The notes under the pieces: model-generated | Told to the model about the DNA's origin: nothing | Databases searched by the model: none | What the model saw: only the letters and a program-made list of their open reading frames with translations | Program-made: the position numbers and the translations under genes | Source: Betaproteobacteria bacterium | Lineage (GTDB): Bacteria > Pseudomonadota > Gammaproteobacteria > Burkholderiales > Casimicrobiaceae | Direction of reading: 5' to 3' | DNA: 64,000 bases | NCBI GenBank assembly: GCA_016704895.1 | Contig: JADIZG010000072.1 | Span: 1 to 64,000 of the forward strand | In this document: piece after piece, positions 48,504-60,393 of the stretch | Position numbering within the stretch: the first letter of the stretch is position 1 | Layout: each line of letters opens with the position of its first letter

Positions 48504-49472
48504 ATGGACGCCCTTTCCGAATCCCTCGTCGCGCACGGCGCCTGGCTCGTCGGCCTCAACGTCCTGCTGCAGCAGCTCGGCCTGCCGATCCCCGCCGTGC
48601 CGACGATGATCGTCGCCGGTGCGCTGGCCGCCGGGTCGCGCCTGTCCGCCCCGGGCGTGTTCACGCTCGCGGTCCTCGCGTCGGTCGTCGCCGACCTCGT
48701 CTGGTACTGGGCGGGAAGGCGCTACGGCTACCACGTGCTCAAGTTCCTCTGCCGCGTGTCGTTGTCGCCGGACACCTGCGTGCGCCAGACCGAAGGCATT
48801 TTCGAGCGCTACGGGTTCTTCTCGGTCGTCGTGTCGAAGTTCATTCCCGGCTTCGCGACGGTCGCGCCGCCGATGGCGGGCGCGCTGGACATGCGGCTGC
48901 CGTCGTTCCTCGGCGCCGCGTTCGCGAGCGCGGCGCTCTGGGTCGGTACTGCGATGGGCGCGGGGTGGCTCTTCCGCACGCAGGTCGCAGGGGTGCTGGC
49001 GTGGATGACCGAGAACACCGCGCTCGCGGCCGGCATCGTCGGCGCGCTGCTCGCCGTTTACGTGCTGGTGAAGGCCTGGCAGCGCTGGCGGCTCACGCGC
49101 TTCGTCGCCGCGTCGCGCATCACCGTCGACGAGCTCGGGTCGATGCTCGACGGCGAGGAGCCGCCGCACCTGGTCGACGTCGGATCCAAGCTCGCGCACG
49201 ACCACCGGCCGCGCATTCCGGGCGCGGTGCTGCTCGACCTCGAGGAGATCGACACGCGCGCGCACGAGTTCCCGTCGGACCGCGACATCGTGCTCTATTG
49301 CGCGTGTCCGAACGAGGCGTCCGCGCGCCGTGCCGCCCAGATCCTGCACGCGCGCGGATTCAGGCGCGCGCGGCCGCTCGCAGGGGGGCTCGATGCGTGG
49401 ATCGCGTCGGGGCGCATCGTCGAGCAGGCGACGGCGACCGTCGTGCTCGACCGGCACAAGCGCGCGGCGTGA
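48504..49472 (+). CDS. DedA family membrane protein fused to a rhodanese domain
   Basis: A 322-residue fusion. Residues 1-190 form a DedA/SNARE-associated membrane protein: LQQLGLPIPAVPTMIVAGALAAGS, RRYGYHVLKFLCRVSLSPD, the conserved FERYGFFSVVVSKFIPGFATVAPPMAG and a C-terminal hydrophobic helix. DedA proteins flip lipid carriers or phospholipids. Residues 215-310 are a rhodanese domain (VDVGSKLAHDHRPRIPGAVLL) with its active-site loop LYCACPNEAS; Cys266 or Cys268 would carry the persulfide. This fusion is seen in several betaproteobacteria. What links sulfur transfer with the membrane domain is unknown. Confidence 0.85.
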   Translation: MDALSESLVAHGAWLVGLNVLLQQLGLPIPAVPTMIVAGALAAGSRLSAPGVFTLAVLASVVADLVWYWAGRRYGYHVLKFLCRVSLSPDTCVRQTEGIFERYGFFSVVVSKFIPGFATVAPPMAGALDMRLPSFLGAAFASAALWVGTAMGAGWLFRTQVAGVLAWMTENTALAAGIVGALLAVYVLVKAWQRWRLTRFVAASRITVDELGSMLDGEEPPHLVDVGSKLAHDHRPRIPGAVLLDLEEIDTRAHEFPSDRDIVLYCACPNEASARRAAQILHARGFRRARPLAGGLDAWIASGRIVEQATATVVLDRHKRAA

Positions 49473-49737
49473 CGCGCGATCCGCGTGGCCCCGTTCACCC
49501 ATCGACGAAAAACGTGATGGCTGGCGTTGGCCGCAGGGGCGATCGAAGCGGCAGGCGCATTGCGGCGGAAGCGCGTCGGCCTGAAGGCCGACCCACACGA
49601 TGTGCCGGGGGGGGGGGGGGGAGCCCGTCGGCCTGAAGGCGGACCCACAGGGGGCGCGTGGCGGGTCGGGCTTCAGGCCGACGCAGTTTGCTCGGGAAAG
49701 GAAACGTGCGGGGTCCGTCGCCGCCGCCGCGACGCCG
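49473..49737. other. Gene-free region with REP cluster
   Basis: Between the DedA fusion and the GNAT gene no protein is recognisable. The stretch contains three REP-type units and a run of 15 G at 49607-49621, again between REP units. Confidence 0.6.
49575..49682. repeat. Cluster of three REP-type palindromes
   Basis: Direct units at 49575-49597 (exact copy of the 25300 unit) and 49627-49649 (one mismatch, GGCGGAC for GGCCGAC), and an inverted, shortened unit at 49663-49682 (GGGTCGGGCTTCAGGCCGAC). A 15-G run separates the first two, much as a homopolymer tract separates the REP units near 25.4 kb. Confidence 0.75.
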
Positions 49738-50304
49738 CTAGTGCAGCGGGCGGCGCGGGGCGGGTGCGGGCCGCGGGGGCACCGCGGGCGGCGACGCGAC
49801 GCGCACGAAAAAGGTCTCGCGGTCGGTCTCGCGCGTCGCGGTGAAGCCGAGTTCGGCGAGCAGGTGGGCGAGCGCGCCCGCGGAGCGGGCCGACCGCCGG
49901 ACGCGCATCACTCGCGTCTTGCGCCCGGTCGGCGTCGAGAACAGCGCCTGCAGCATCGCGCGGCCGTGTCCCTTGCCGCGGAGCGGCGCGTCGAGGCCGG
50001 TCAGCCAGAGCTCGTAGCCGTCGTCGATCGCGCGGAAGAGCCCGAACCCGACCGGCGGCTCGCTGCCCGCGGTCTCGTCGGCCCAGTAGACGTAGCCCGG
50101 GACGGCGACCGTGCGCACCGTGCCGGCGCCGGGCTCCTCGACGACGAAGTAGCCGGACTTGAGCGCCTGGCGCAACTCGCCGAAGAAGCGTGCCGCGGCG
50201 GGCGAGTCCCAGGCGAGCGCCGGGTCGAACGCGCCGTCGCGTGCGGCGTCGCGGATCAGCGAGCGGAGCATCGCAAGATGGCCGATATGGGCGGGACGGA
50301 GCAT
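49738..50304 (-). CDS. GNAT family N-acetyltransferase
   Basis: A 188-residue acetyltransferase-like protein. It opens MLRPAHIGHLAMLRSLIRDAARDGAF, has GFGLFRAIDDGYELWLTGLDAPLRGKGHGRAMLQAL, where RGKGHG is the acetyl-CoA-binding A motif (R/Q-x-x-G-x-G/A), and ends with a proline-rich tail. The substrate is unknown. It lies upstream of the groESL promoter in the opposite direction, and functional linkage is not evident. Confidence 0.7.
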   Translation of the reverse strand: MLRPAHIGHLAMLRSLIRDAARDGAFDPALAWDSPAAARFFGELRQALKSGYFVVEEPGAGTVRTVAVPGYVYWADETAGSEPPVGFGLFRAIDDGYELWLTGLDAPLRGKGHGRAMLQALFSTPTGRKTRVMRVRRSARSAGALAHLLAELGFTATRETDRETFFVRVASPPAVPPRPAPAPRRPLH

Positions 50305-50531
50305 CGATCGCCGGGTCGTGAGTCTGTGACGACAACGCTAACGCTTCGTGGCGCGGAGCGGGTGGCGGGCTTACAGACTGCCGGGTTGGGCGGACGGACG
50401 GTTGGCGCACCGGGCGGAGCGCGCCTGCGCGGCTTGGCGGGTGCGGCTCCGGTCCACGCAAGCCGTCGAGGCATCGCGCAGGCCTGCAACCGACGGGACC
50501 GGACGGCCCGCCACGGCCGCGGCTCCCCGCG

Positions 50532-50560
50532 TTGGCGAACGACCGGTGGATCTGTATAAT
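50532..50560 (+). promoter_or_regulatory. groESL sigma-70 promoter
   Basis: TTGGCG (50532-50537) and a perfect TATAAT (50555-50560) are separated by 17 bases. The -10 element's last base begins the CIRCE operator, so HrcA bound there would block the start of transcription. Upstream, 50305-50531 shows nothing else. Confidence 0.85.
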
Positions 50561-50586
50561 TAGCACTCGTCGTTCTTGAGTGCTAA
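50560..50586 (+). promoter_or_regulatory. CIRCE operator (HrcA-binding)
   Basis: TTAGCACTC, nine bases, then GAGTGCTAA: a perfect match to the consensus inverted repeat of the heat-shock repressor HrcA. It lies at the transcription start of groESL. Confidence 0.95.
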
Positions 50587-50690
50587 CAACCTCGGGAGCG
50601 CGCGCCGCCCAGCCCCGCCCGAACTCGGGTGCGAGTGCTTCGGCATCTATTTGAATTTAAACGATTCAAGTTTAGGAGTGAGTGCTTACC

Positions 50691-50978
50691 ATGAAACTTC
50701 GTCCCTTGCATGACCGGATCATCGTCAAGCGGCTGGAAGAGGAGCGCAAGACCGCCGGCGGCATCGTGATCCCGGACACCGCCGCCGAGAAGCCCTCGAT
50801 GGGTGAAGTCGTCGCGGCCGGGCCCGGCAAGACCGACGACAACGGCAAGCTCGTCCCGATGGGCGTCAAGGTCGGCGAGAAGATCCTCTTCGGCAAGTAC
50901 TCCGGCCAGGAATTCAAGCTGGATGGGGTCGATTACCTGCACATGCGCGAAGACGACGTCATCGGCGTCGTCGCCTGA
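50691..50978 (+). CDS. groS: Co-chaperonin GroES
   Basis: The 95-residue heptameric lid of the chaperonin. It reads MKLRPLHDRIIVKRLEEERKT, then the mobile loop GGIVIPDTAAEKPSMGEVVA and the C-terminal YLHMREDDVIGVV. TAGGAGTG lies a dozen bases before ATG 50691. It is co-transcribed with groEL, 39 bases downstream, from the CIRCE-regulated promoter, giving heat-shock induction. Confidence 0.97.
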   Translation: MKLRPLHDRIIVKRLEEERKTAGGIVIPDTAAEKPSMGEVVAAGPGKTDDNGKLVPMGVKVGEKILFGKYSGQEFKLDGVDYLHMREDDVIGVVA

Positions 50979-51017
50979 TCCCCACGAATCCCGAATCGCT
51001 TCAAGGAGAAATCCGCT

Positions 51018-52664
<1,647 letters not shown>

Positions 52665-52674
52665 TCCAGACGTC

Positions 52675-52725
52675 CAGGAGTCGGTTGCCGGGAGTCAGCC
52701 AAGGCTCCCGATTCCCGACTCCCTG
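52675..52725. repeat. Imperfect inverted repeat of GGGAGTC/GACTCCC units
   Basis: Left arm CAGGAGTCGGTTGCCGGGAG and right arm CTCCCGATTCCCGACTCCCTG are near complements around a ten-base centre, just before the groEL terminator. Its GACTCC/GGAGTC units resemble the heptads before dnaQ and chpA. Confidence 0.5.
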
Positions 52726-52733
52726 CGGTATCG

Positions 52734-52764
52734 GAAGCCCGGCCTCGCGCCGGGCTTCTTTTTT
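52734..52764 (+). terminator. Rho-independent terminator of groESL
   Basis: A perfect 10-bp stem GAAGCCCGGC / GCCGGGCTTC with a CTCGC loop is followed by six T. Confidence 0.92.
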
Positions 52765-52889
52765 GCGCGGTCGCGCTCGAGGAGGGCCGCCGCGGGCGTG
52801 CAGTTGTGGCAACATCCGCCTCCGGCGCCGACCGGGCCCCGCGCGGCGCCCGGCCGATGGCCCTCCCGACCGGACGCCACCGTCCTTCC

Positions 52890-53901
52890 ATGCTCCGCTT
52901 CGCCCTGACGCGACTGTCGCTCGTCATCCCGACGTTCATCGGGATGACGCTGCTCGCGTTCTTCCTGATCCGACTCGTCCCGGGCGACCCGATCGAGACG
53001 TTGGCGGGCGAGCGCGGCATCGACGCCGTGCGCCACGAGGCGCTGCGCAAGGAGTACGGGCTCGACCGGCCGGTGCTCGTCCAGTACGGCATCTACATCG
53101 GCCGCGTGCTGCACGGCGACCTCGGCAAGTCGATGATCACGCAGGAGCCGGTGCTGAACGAGTTCCTCTCGCTGTTCCCCGCGACGATCGAGCTCGCGCT
53201 CGGCGCGATCCTGTTCGCGCTCGTGCTCGGCATTCCGGCGGGCATGGTCGCCGCGGTGCGGCGCAACTCGATCTTCGACCACGGCGTGATGGGCGTGTCG
53301 CTCACCGGCTACTCGATGCCGATCTTCTGGTGGGGGCTGCTGCTGATCCTGCTCTTCTCGGTGCAGCTGGGTTGGACGCCCGTGTCCGGCCGGCTCGACG
53401 TCAGGTACTTCACCGAGCCGGTGACCGGCTTCCTGACGATCGACACGCTGCTGTCCGGCGAGAAGGGCGCGTTCCGCTCGGCGCTCTCGCACCTCGTGCT
53501 GCCGGTGATCGTGCTCGGGACGAATCCGCTCGCGATCATCGCGCGCATGACGCGCTCGGCGATGCTCGAGGTGCTGGGCGAGGACTACATCCGCACGGCG
53601 CGCGCGAAGGGGCTGCCGCGCTGGCGCGTGATCGCGCTGCACGCGTTCCGCAACGCGCTGATCCCGGTCGTCACGGTGATCGGGCTGCAGGTCGGCGTGC
53701 TGTTCACCGGCGCGATCCTGACCGAGACGATCTTCTCGTGGCCGGGCGTGGGCAAGTGGCTGATCGAGGCGATCAACCGCCGCGACTATCCGGTGCTCCA
53801 GGGTGGCCTCCTGCTGCTCGGCATCGTCGTGATGCTGGTGAACCTGGCTGGTCGACGTTGCCTACGGCATCATCAATCCGCGCATCCGGCACGCGACATG
53901 A
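52890..53901 (+). CDS. dppB: Dipeptide ABC transporter permease DppB (frameshift near 3' end)
   Basis: One of two inner-membrane permeases of a dipeptide/oligopeptide importer. From ATG 52890 it reads MLRFALTRLSLVIPTFIGMT, then FFLIRLVPGDPIETLAG and KEYGLDRPVLVQY, the standard opening. The EAA loop DYIRTARAKGLPRWRVIALHAFRNAL, which contacts the ATPases, is intact. An extra G near 53848 breaks the frame at the last 17 codons; correction gives LVDVAYGIINPRIRHAT and a stop at 53899-53901 overlapping the dppC ATG. It is the first gene of the order B-C-D-F-A. Confidence 0.92.
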
Positions 53902-54803
53902 CGCTCGACGCGACGATAGCCACCGACGACGGTGCAGCCCGAGCCGCCGGGGCCGTGGCGCGAGTTCTGGGGCTATTTCAGCGCGAACCGCGGCGCGCTC
54001 GCGGGGCTCGTCGTCGTCGTGATCGTGCTCGGCCTTGCCGCGTTCGCGAACGTGCTCGCGCCGTATCCGCCCGACCTCACCAACAACGAGGTGTTCCTGA
54101 AGCCGCCCGCGTGGCAGGACGGCGGATCGTGGGCCTATCCGCTGGGCACCGACGCGATCGGGCGCGACATGCTGTCGCGGCTCATCCATGGCGCGCGACT
54201 GTCGCTCCTGATCGGCATGGCGGTCGTCGCGATCTCGATCGTGACCGGCATCGCTCTCGGGCTCGTCGCCGGGTACGCACGCGGCGTGACCGAGGTCGCG
54301 ATCATGCGGCTCATGGACATCATCCTGACGCTGCCCTCGCTGCTGCTCGCGATCGTGATCGTCGCGATCCTGGGCCCGGGGCTCATGAACGCGATGCTGG
54401 CCGTCGCCGTCGTCGTGCTACCGCACTACGTCCGCATCACGCGCGCCTCGGTGATCTCGGAGATGTCGAAGGACTACGTGACCGCGGCGCGGGCGGGCGG
54501 CGCCGGGCGCGTGCGCCTCATGTTCCGCGAGGTGCTGCCGAACTGCGCGGCGCCGCTGATCGTGCAGGCGACGCTCGGCGTTTCGACGGCGATTCTCGAC
54601 GCCGCCGCGCTGGGCTTCCTCGGGCTGGGCGCGCAGCCGCCGGCGTCGAATGGGGAACGATGCTCGCCGACGCGCGCGAGTTCGTGCTGCGGGCGTGGTG
54701 GGTCGTCACGTTCCCCGGCCTGATGATCCTGATCGCGGTGCTCGCGTTCAACCTGCTGGGCGACGGGCTGCGCGACGCGCTCGACCCGAAGCTCAAACGC
54801 TAG
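53898..54803 (+). CDS. dppC: Dipeptide ABC transporter permease DppC (two frameshifts)
   Basis: The second permease. ATG 53898 overlaps the dppB stop (ATGA), and the N-terminus MTLDATIATD joins, after a break near 53930, to PEPPGPWREFWGYFSANRGALA. The conserved DAIGRDMLSRLIHGARLSLLIG and EAA-type loop YVTAARAGGAGRVRLMFREVLPN are intact. A second break near 54645 loses one G; the correct frame resumes VEWGTMLADAREFVLRAWW and ends ALDPKLKR at 54803. Both breaks are single-base and probably sequencing error. Confidence 0.9.
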   Translation: MTLDATIATDDGAARAAGAVARVLGLFQREPRRARGARRRRDRARPCRVRERARAVSARPHQQRGVPEAARVAGRRIVGLSAGHRRDRARHAVAAHPWRATVAPDRHGGRRDLDRDRHRSRARRRVRTRRDRGRDHAAHGHHPDAALAAARDRDRRDPGPGAHERDAGRRRRRATALRPHHARLGDLGDVEGLRDRGAGGRRRARAPHVPRGAAELRGAADRAGDARRFDGDSRRRRAGLPRAGRAAAGVEWGTMLADAREFVLRAWWVVTFPGLMILIAVLAFNLLGDGLRDALDPKLKR

Positions 54804-54805
54804 CC

Positions 54806-55818
54806 ATGGCCCTGCTCGAGATCGAGGACCTGCACGTCGAGTTCCCGTCGCAGGGCGGCGTGCTGCACGCGGTCGAGGGCGTGAGCCTCTCGCTCGACGA
54901 GGGCGAGGTGCTGGGCATCGTCGGCGAGTCGGGGTCGGGCAAGAGCGTGACGATGCTCGCGCTGATGGGCCTGGTCGCCGCGCCCGGGCGCGTGCGCGCG
55001 AAGCGCCTCGCGTTCGCTGGCAGGGACCTGCTGCACGCGAGCGACCGGGAGCGCCGCGAGATCGTCGGCAAGGACGTCGCGATGATCTTCCAGGAGCCGA
55101 CGACGAGTCTCAACCCGTGCTTCACGGTCGGCTTCCAGCTGACCGAGACGCTGCGGCTGCACCTGGGCATGGATCGCCGCGCGGCGCGCAAGCGCGCGGT
55201 CGAGCTCCTCGAGCAGGTCGGCATCCCGGCCGCCGAGAGCCGCCTGCGGGACTACCCGCACCAGATGTCGGGCGGCATGAACCAGCGCGTGATGATCGCG
55301 ATGGCGATCGCCTGCAACCCGCGCCTGCTGATCGCCGACGAGCCGACGACCGCGCTCGACGTGACGATCCAGGCGCAGATCCTCGACCTGCTGCGCGACC
55401 TGCAGCGCGGAGCGCGGCATGGCGCTGGTGCTGGTCACGCACAACATGGGCGTGGTCGCGGACATGGCGCGGCGCGTGGCGGTGATGTACGCCGGCCAGG
55501 TGATGGAGGAGCGCTCCGCCGACACGCTCTTCGCCGCGCCGCAACACCCGTACACGGCGGCGCTGCTCGCGGCGATGCCGGAGCGCAGCGCCGGCGGCGC
55601 GCGTCTCGCGACGATCCCCGGCGTCGTGCCCGGGCTCTACGACAGGCCGCAGGGGTGCCTGTTCGCGCCGCGCTGCGCGCATGCGACGCGGCGCTGCGAG
55701 GCCGAGCGTCCGGCGCTGCGCCCCTGGCGCGGGGCGAAGTGCGCTGCCACTACCCGATGGGCGACACGGCGCGCGACGCCGCGATCGTTCGCGACGGTCC
55801 GGTCCGGAGGGTCGACGC

Positions 55819-55822
<4 letters not shown>
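54806..55822 (+). CDS. dppD: Dipeptide ABC transporter ATPase DppD (two frameshifts)
   Basis: The first of two ATPases energising the importer. Walker A is GESGSGKSV, the Q-loop FQEPTTSLNP, the signature MSGGMNQR, Walker B LLIADEPTTALD and the H-loop VTHNMG. The C-terminal oligopeptide-transporter extension has QHPYTAALLAAMP and GCLFAPRCAHA, where conserved cysteines in some members bind an iron-sulfur cluster. Single-base breaks lie near 55412 (extra G) and 55735 (missing base). Start ATG 54806 is two bases after the dppC stop. The stop overlaps the GTG of dppF. Confidence 0.92.
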
Positions 55823-56781
<959 letters not shown>

Positions 56782-56785
<4 letters not shown>

Positions 56786-58410
56786 AGACATTCCGCCCGG
56801 CATCCGGCTTTACCCGCAAGGCCGGCGCCATCGTCACCGCGCTGGCGATCCCGGCGCTGCTCGCCGCGACCCCGGTCGCCGCGAAGACGCTCGTCTACTG
56901 CTCCGAAGGGAGCCCCGAGAACTTCTACCCGGCCGTCAACACGACCGGCACGTCGTTCGACGCGAACAGCCAGATCTACAGCCGAATCGTCGATTTCGAG
57001 CGCGGCGCGACCACCGTCGTGCCGGGGCTCGCCGAGCGCTGGGAGATCTCGCCCGACGGCAAGGTCTACACGTTCCACCTGCGCAAGGGCGTCAAGTGGC
57101 ACAACCACCGCGACTGGAAGCCCACGCGCGACTTCAACGCCGACGACATGATCTTCTCGCTCGAGCGCCAGTGGAAGGAGTCGAACCCGTACTTCAAGGT
57201 CACGAGCGCCAATCACTCGTACTTCAACGACATGGGGATGCCGAAGCTCCTGAAGTCGGTCGAGCGGGTCAACGACTACACGGTGCGCATCACGCTCGAG
57301 AAGCCCGAGGCGCCGTTCCTGTCGGATCTCGCGATGGAATACGCGGGCGTCCAGTCGAAGGAATACGCGGACGCGATGCTCAAGGCGGGCACGCCGGAGA
57401 AGATCGACCAGGAGCCGATCGGCACCGGTCCGTTCTACCTCGTCCGCTACATCAAGGACGCCGTGATCCGCTACAAGGCGTTCCCGCAGTACTGGGGCGG
57501 CAAGGCGAAGATCGACGACCTGATCTTCTCGATCACGCCCGACGCGTCGGTGCGCTGGGCGAAGCTGCAGAAGGGCGAGTGCCACGTGATGCCGTACCCG
57601 AACCCGGCCGACCTCGACGCGATCCGCAAGGATCCGAACGTCAAGGTGCTCGAGCAGCCCGGGCTCAACGTCGGCTACCTCGCCTACAACACGCAGAAGA
57701 AGCCGTTCGACGACGTGCGCGTGCGCAAGGCCGTCAACATGGCGATCAACAAGAAGGCGATCATCGACGCGGTGTACCTCACGACCGGCGTGGCCGCGAA
57801 GAACCCGATCCCGCCCACCCAGTGGTCGTACAACGACGCGATCAAGGACGATCCGTACGATCCGGCCGCGGCGAAGAAGCTGCTGGCCGAGGCGGGCTTC
57901 CCGAACGGCTTCTCGACCGACCTGTGGGCGATGCCGGTGCAGCGTCCGTACAACCCGAACGCGCGCCGCATCGCGGAGCTGATGCAGGCGGACCTCGAGA
58001 AGGTCGGCATCAAGGCGGAGATCAAGAGCTTCGAGTGGGGCGAGTACCGCAAGCGCATGCAGGCGGGCGAGCACCAGATGGGGATGCTCGGCTGGACCGG
58101 CGACAACGGCGACCCGGACAACTTCCTCAATACGCTGCTGGGCTGCGAATCGGCGAAGACCGGCGGCAGCAACGTCGCGAAGTTCTGCTACCCGGCGTTC
58201 GAGGAACTGGTGTCGAAGGCGAAGACGCTGCCGAACCAGAAGCAGCGTGCGGACCTCTACGGCAAGGCGCAGGTGGTCTTCAAGGAACAGGCGCCGTGGT
58301 TCACGATCGCTCACGCGGTGCAGTTGAAGCCCGTGCGGAAGGAAGTGATCGACTTCAAGCTCTCGCCGTTCGGCCGCCACACGTTCTACGGCGTGGATGT
58401 AAAGGAGTAG
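56782..58410 (+). CDS. dppA: Dipeptide-binding periplasmic protein DppA
   Basis: The 542-residue solute-binding protein of the importer, SBP family 5. A signal peptide (residues 1-34, cleaved near PVAAKTLVYCSEG) precedes the mature start. The family signature is in GLAERWEISPDGKVYTFHLRKGVKWHNH, and ASVRWAKLQKGECHVMPYPNPADLD and NVGYLAYNTQKKPFDDVRVRKAVNMA are DppA-like. AGGAGG lies seven bases before ATG 56782. In most operons dppA comes first; here it is last and intact. Peptide specificity (or heme, as for E. coli DppA) is not determinable. Confidence 0.94.
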
Positions 58411-58540
58411 ACAGGCGTGAGGGCGCGCGAGGCCTTCCGGCCGCGCGCCCTGGAAGAATCACGACGCTGACTGCCTGACGTAGAAGCGGAAGTGGCGAAA
58501 ATCGCCGGCGGAACCCGACGATTTTCGTCGGTACGAGGGG

Positions 58541-58574
58541 CGGCCCGGCGGACCAGGTCCGCCGGGCCGTTTTT
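58541..58574 (+). terminator. Rho-independent terminator after the dpp operon
   Basis: A perfect 13-bp stem CGGCCCGGCGGAC / GTCCGCCGGGCCG with a CAG loop is followed by five T. A second strong hairpin without a T run lies closer to dppA, at 58421-58450. Confidence 0.88.
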
Positions 58575-58639
58575 CCGCGCGAACCCTGCGGCGTGCGCCG
58601 GGTCCCCGACCGCGGCATGTTCGATCCGAAAGGTAGACG

Positions 58640-60106
58640 ATGAGGCAGGCGGTGATCCGCTGGTCGAAGCGCGCGGCGATCGCCCTGGTGATCGCACTCG
58701 TCGCCGTGCTGGGCGTGCGCGCGTGGGAATCGCTGTCGGGGCCGCCGCTCGAGCCGTGGCACACGTTCGTCCCCACCGAGCTCCCGGCCGACGAGATCGC
58801 CCGCACGGACTGGAATGGCTACCTCGCGGCCGAGCAGGCCGCGTTCGACGAGGTGCGCCGCGAAGTCTCCGGGAAGCTCGCGCCGCGCGCGCGCGTCGCA
58901 TCCAACCGCTACTTCGACGGCAGCCCGCTCGATCCGGCACGGTTTACGACGGACTGGAACCGCTCGTTCGTCCTCGAGCCCGCCGGCGCGCCGGTAGGCG
59001 CCGTCGTGCTGCTGCACGGGCTCACCGACTCGCCGTACAGCATGCGCGGCGTCGCGCGCCGCTATCGCGATCGCGGCTATGTCGCCGTCGTGATCCGCCT
59101 GCCCGGCCACGGCACGGTGCCCGCGGGGCTCACCGGCGTCGACTGGCAGGCATGGTCGCAGGCCACGCGGCTCGCCGTGCGCGAGGCGCGGCGACGGGCG
59201 CCGGCGCCCGCGCCGCTGCACGTCGTCGGCTACTCGAACGGCGGCGCGCTCGCGATGAAGTACGCGCTCGACGCGATCGACGACCGCTCGCTGCCGCGTC
59301 CCGACCGGCTCGTGCTGATCTCGCCGATGATCGGCGTGACGAGCATGGCGCGCTTCGCGGGCATCGTCGGCTGGCCCGCGCTGGTCCCGTCGTTCGCGCG
59401 CGCCGCGTGGCTCGGCATCGTTCCCGAGTTCAACCCGTTCAAGTACAACTCGTTCCCGGTCAACGCCGCGAGGCAGTCGTCGCTCGTCGCGCGCGGGCTC
59501 CAGGACCAGATCGCGGGCCACGCGCGCGACGGGAAACTCTCCCAGCTGCCCCCGATCCTCACGTTCCAGTCGGTCGTCGACTTCACGGTGAGCACGCAGG
59601 CCGTGGTCTCCGCGCTCTACGACCACCTGCCGGCCAACGGCAGCGAGCTCGTGCTGTTCGACCTCAACCGCCACGCCGTGTTCGGCCCGTTCCTGCGCGA
59701 AGCCGCCGAAGGCAAGCTCGACCGCCTGCTGCCTGCCGCGCCGCGGGCCTGGCGTGCCTCGATCGTGACCAACGCCGCCCCGGACGCATTCGACGTCGTC
59801 GAGCGCGTCGTCGAGGCGGGTTCCCGCGACGAGCGTACACGTGCTCTCCCGCTCGCCTATCCGCGCGACGTGTTCTCGCTGTCGCACATCGCGCTGCCCT
59901 TCCCGATCGACGATCCGCTCTACGGCCTCACGCCGGACCCGGCCGAATCGTTCGGGGTGCGCCTGGGCGCGCTGGCGCCGCGCGGCGAACGCGGAACGCT
60001 GATCGTCGGGAACGACCTGCTCACGCGCATGTCGTCGAACCCGTTCTTCGCCTACCTGCTCGCGCGCGTCGACGAGGGCATCGCGCAGGCGCCGAAGCGG
60101 CCCTGA
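58640..60106 (+). CDS. Membrane-anchored alpha/beta hydrolase
   Basis: A 488-residue hydrolase with an N-terminal membrane segment (residues 12-29, AAIALVIALVAVLGVRAW). Its core has the oxyanion region VVLLHGLTDSPYSMRGVARR, RLPGHGTVPAG, and the nucleophile elbow GYSNGG. A candidate acid is in FQSVVDFTV, and the His is probably in FDLNRHAVFGPFL. It resembles lysophospholipase or monoglyceride-lipase-type proteins, with an extra C-terminal region of about 140 residues. Membrane anchoring suggests a lipid-like or periplasmic substrate. The gene follows the dpp terminator and is likely separately transcribed. Confidence 0.78.
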   Translation: MRQAVIRWSKRAAIALVIALVAVLGVRAWESLSGPPLEPWHTFVPTELPADEIARTDWNGYLAAEQAAFDEVRREVSGKLAPRARVASNRYFDGSPLDPARFTTDWNRSFVLEPAGAPVGAVVLLHGLTDSPYSMRGVARRYRDRGYVAVVIRLPGHGTVPAGLTGVDWQAWSQATRLAVREARRRAPAPAPLHVVGYSNGGALAMKYALDAIDDRSLPRPDRLVLISPMIGVTSMARFAGIVGWPALVPSFARAAWLGIVPEFNPFKYNSFPVNAARQSSLVARGLQDQIAGHARDGKLSQLPPILTFQSVVDFTVSTQAVVSALYDHLPANGSELVLFDLNRHAVFGPFLREAAEGKLDRLLPAAPRAWRASIVTNAAPDAFDVVERVVEAGSRDERTRALPLAYPRDVFSLSHIALPFPIDDPLYGLTPDPAESFGVRLGALAPRGERGTLIVGNDLLTRMSSNPFFAYLLARVDEGIAQAPKRP

Positions 60107-60393
60107 CGCCGCTCGAGTCGCCCTGCTGCGGCGTCCGGGCGGCCGACTTCCGCGATGTCGAACGGGCCGGCCCGGTGAAGCACCCGCCGCGAGGCGGGCG
60201 GGGGGCGGGGTGACTCGCTGTTGCGCCAATGGACCCTCGGCGCCGGGAAGGGCCGGCCCGGCATGGCCCCGACCGGGGGAATGGTTTAGACTTGCGCGCC
60301 AAGCCGCCCCGAAAGCGCGCGAAAAACAATGCGGTACGTCGGATTCCTGAGGCTGTCCCTTGAGCGATCGCGCCGCCGAGGCGCGCGGACGAC

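Noticed and set aside
58421..58450. Terminator directly after dppA
   Set aside because: The hairpin is strong but lacks a T run; the one at 58541 has both stem and T run and is the better candidate.
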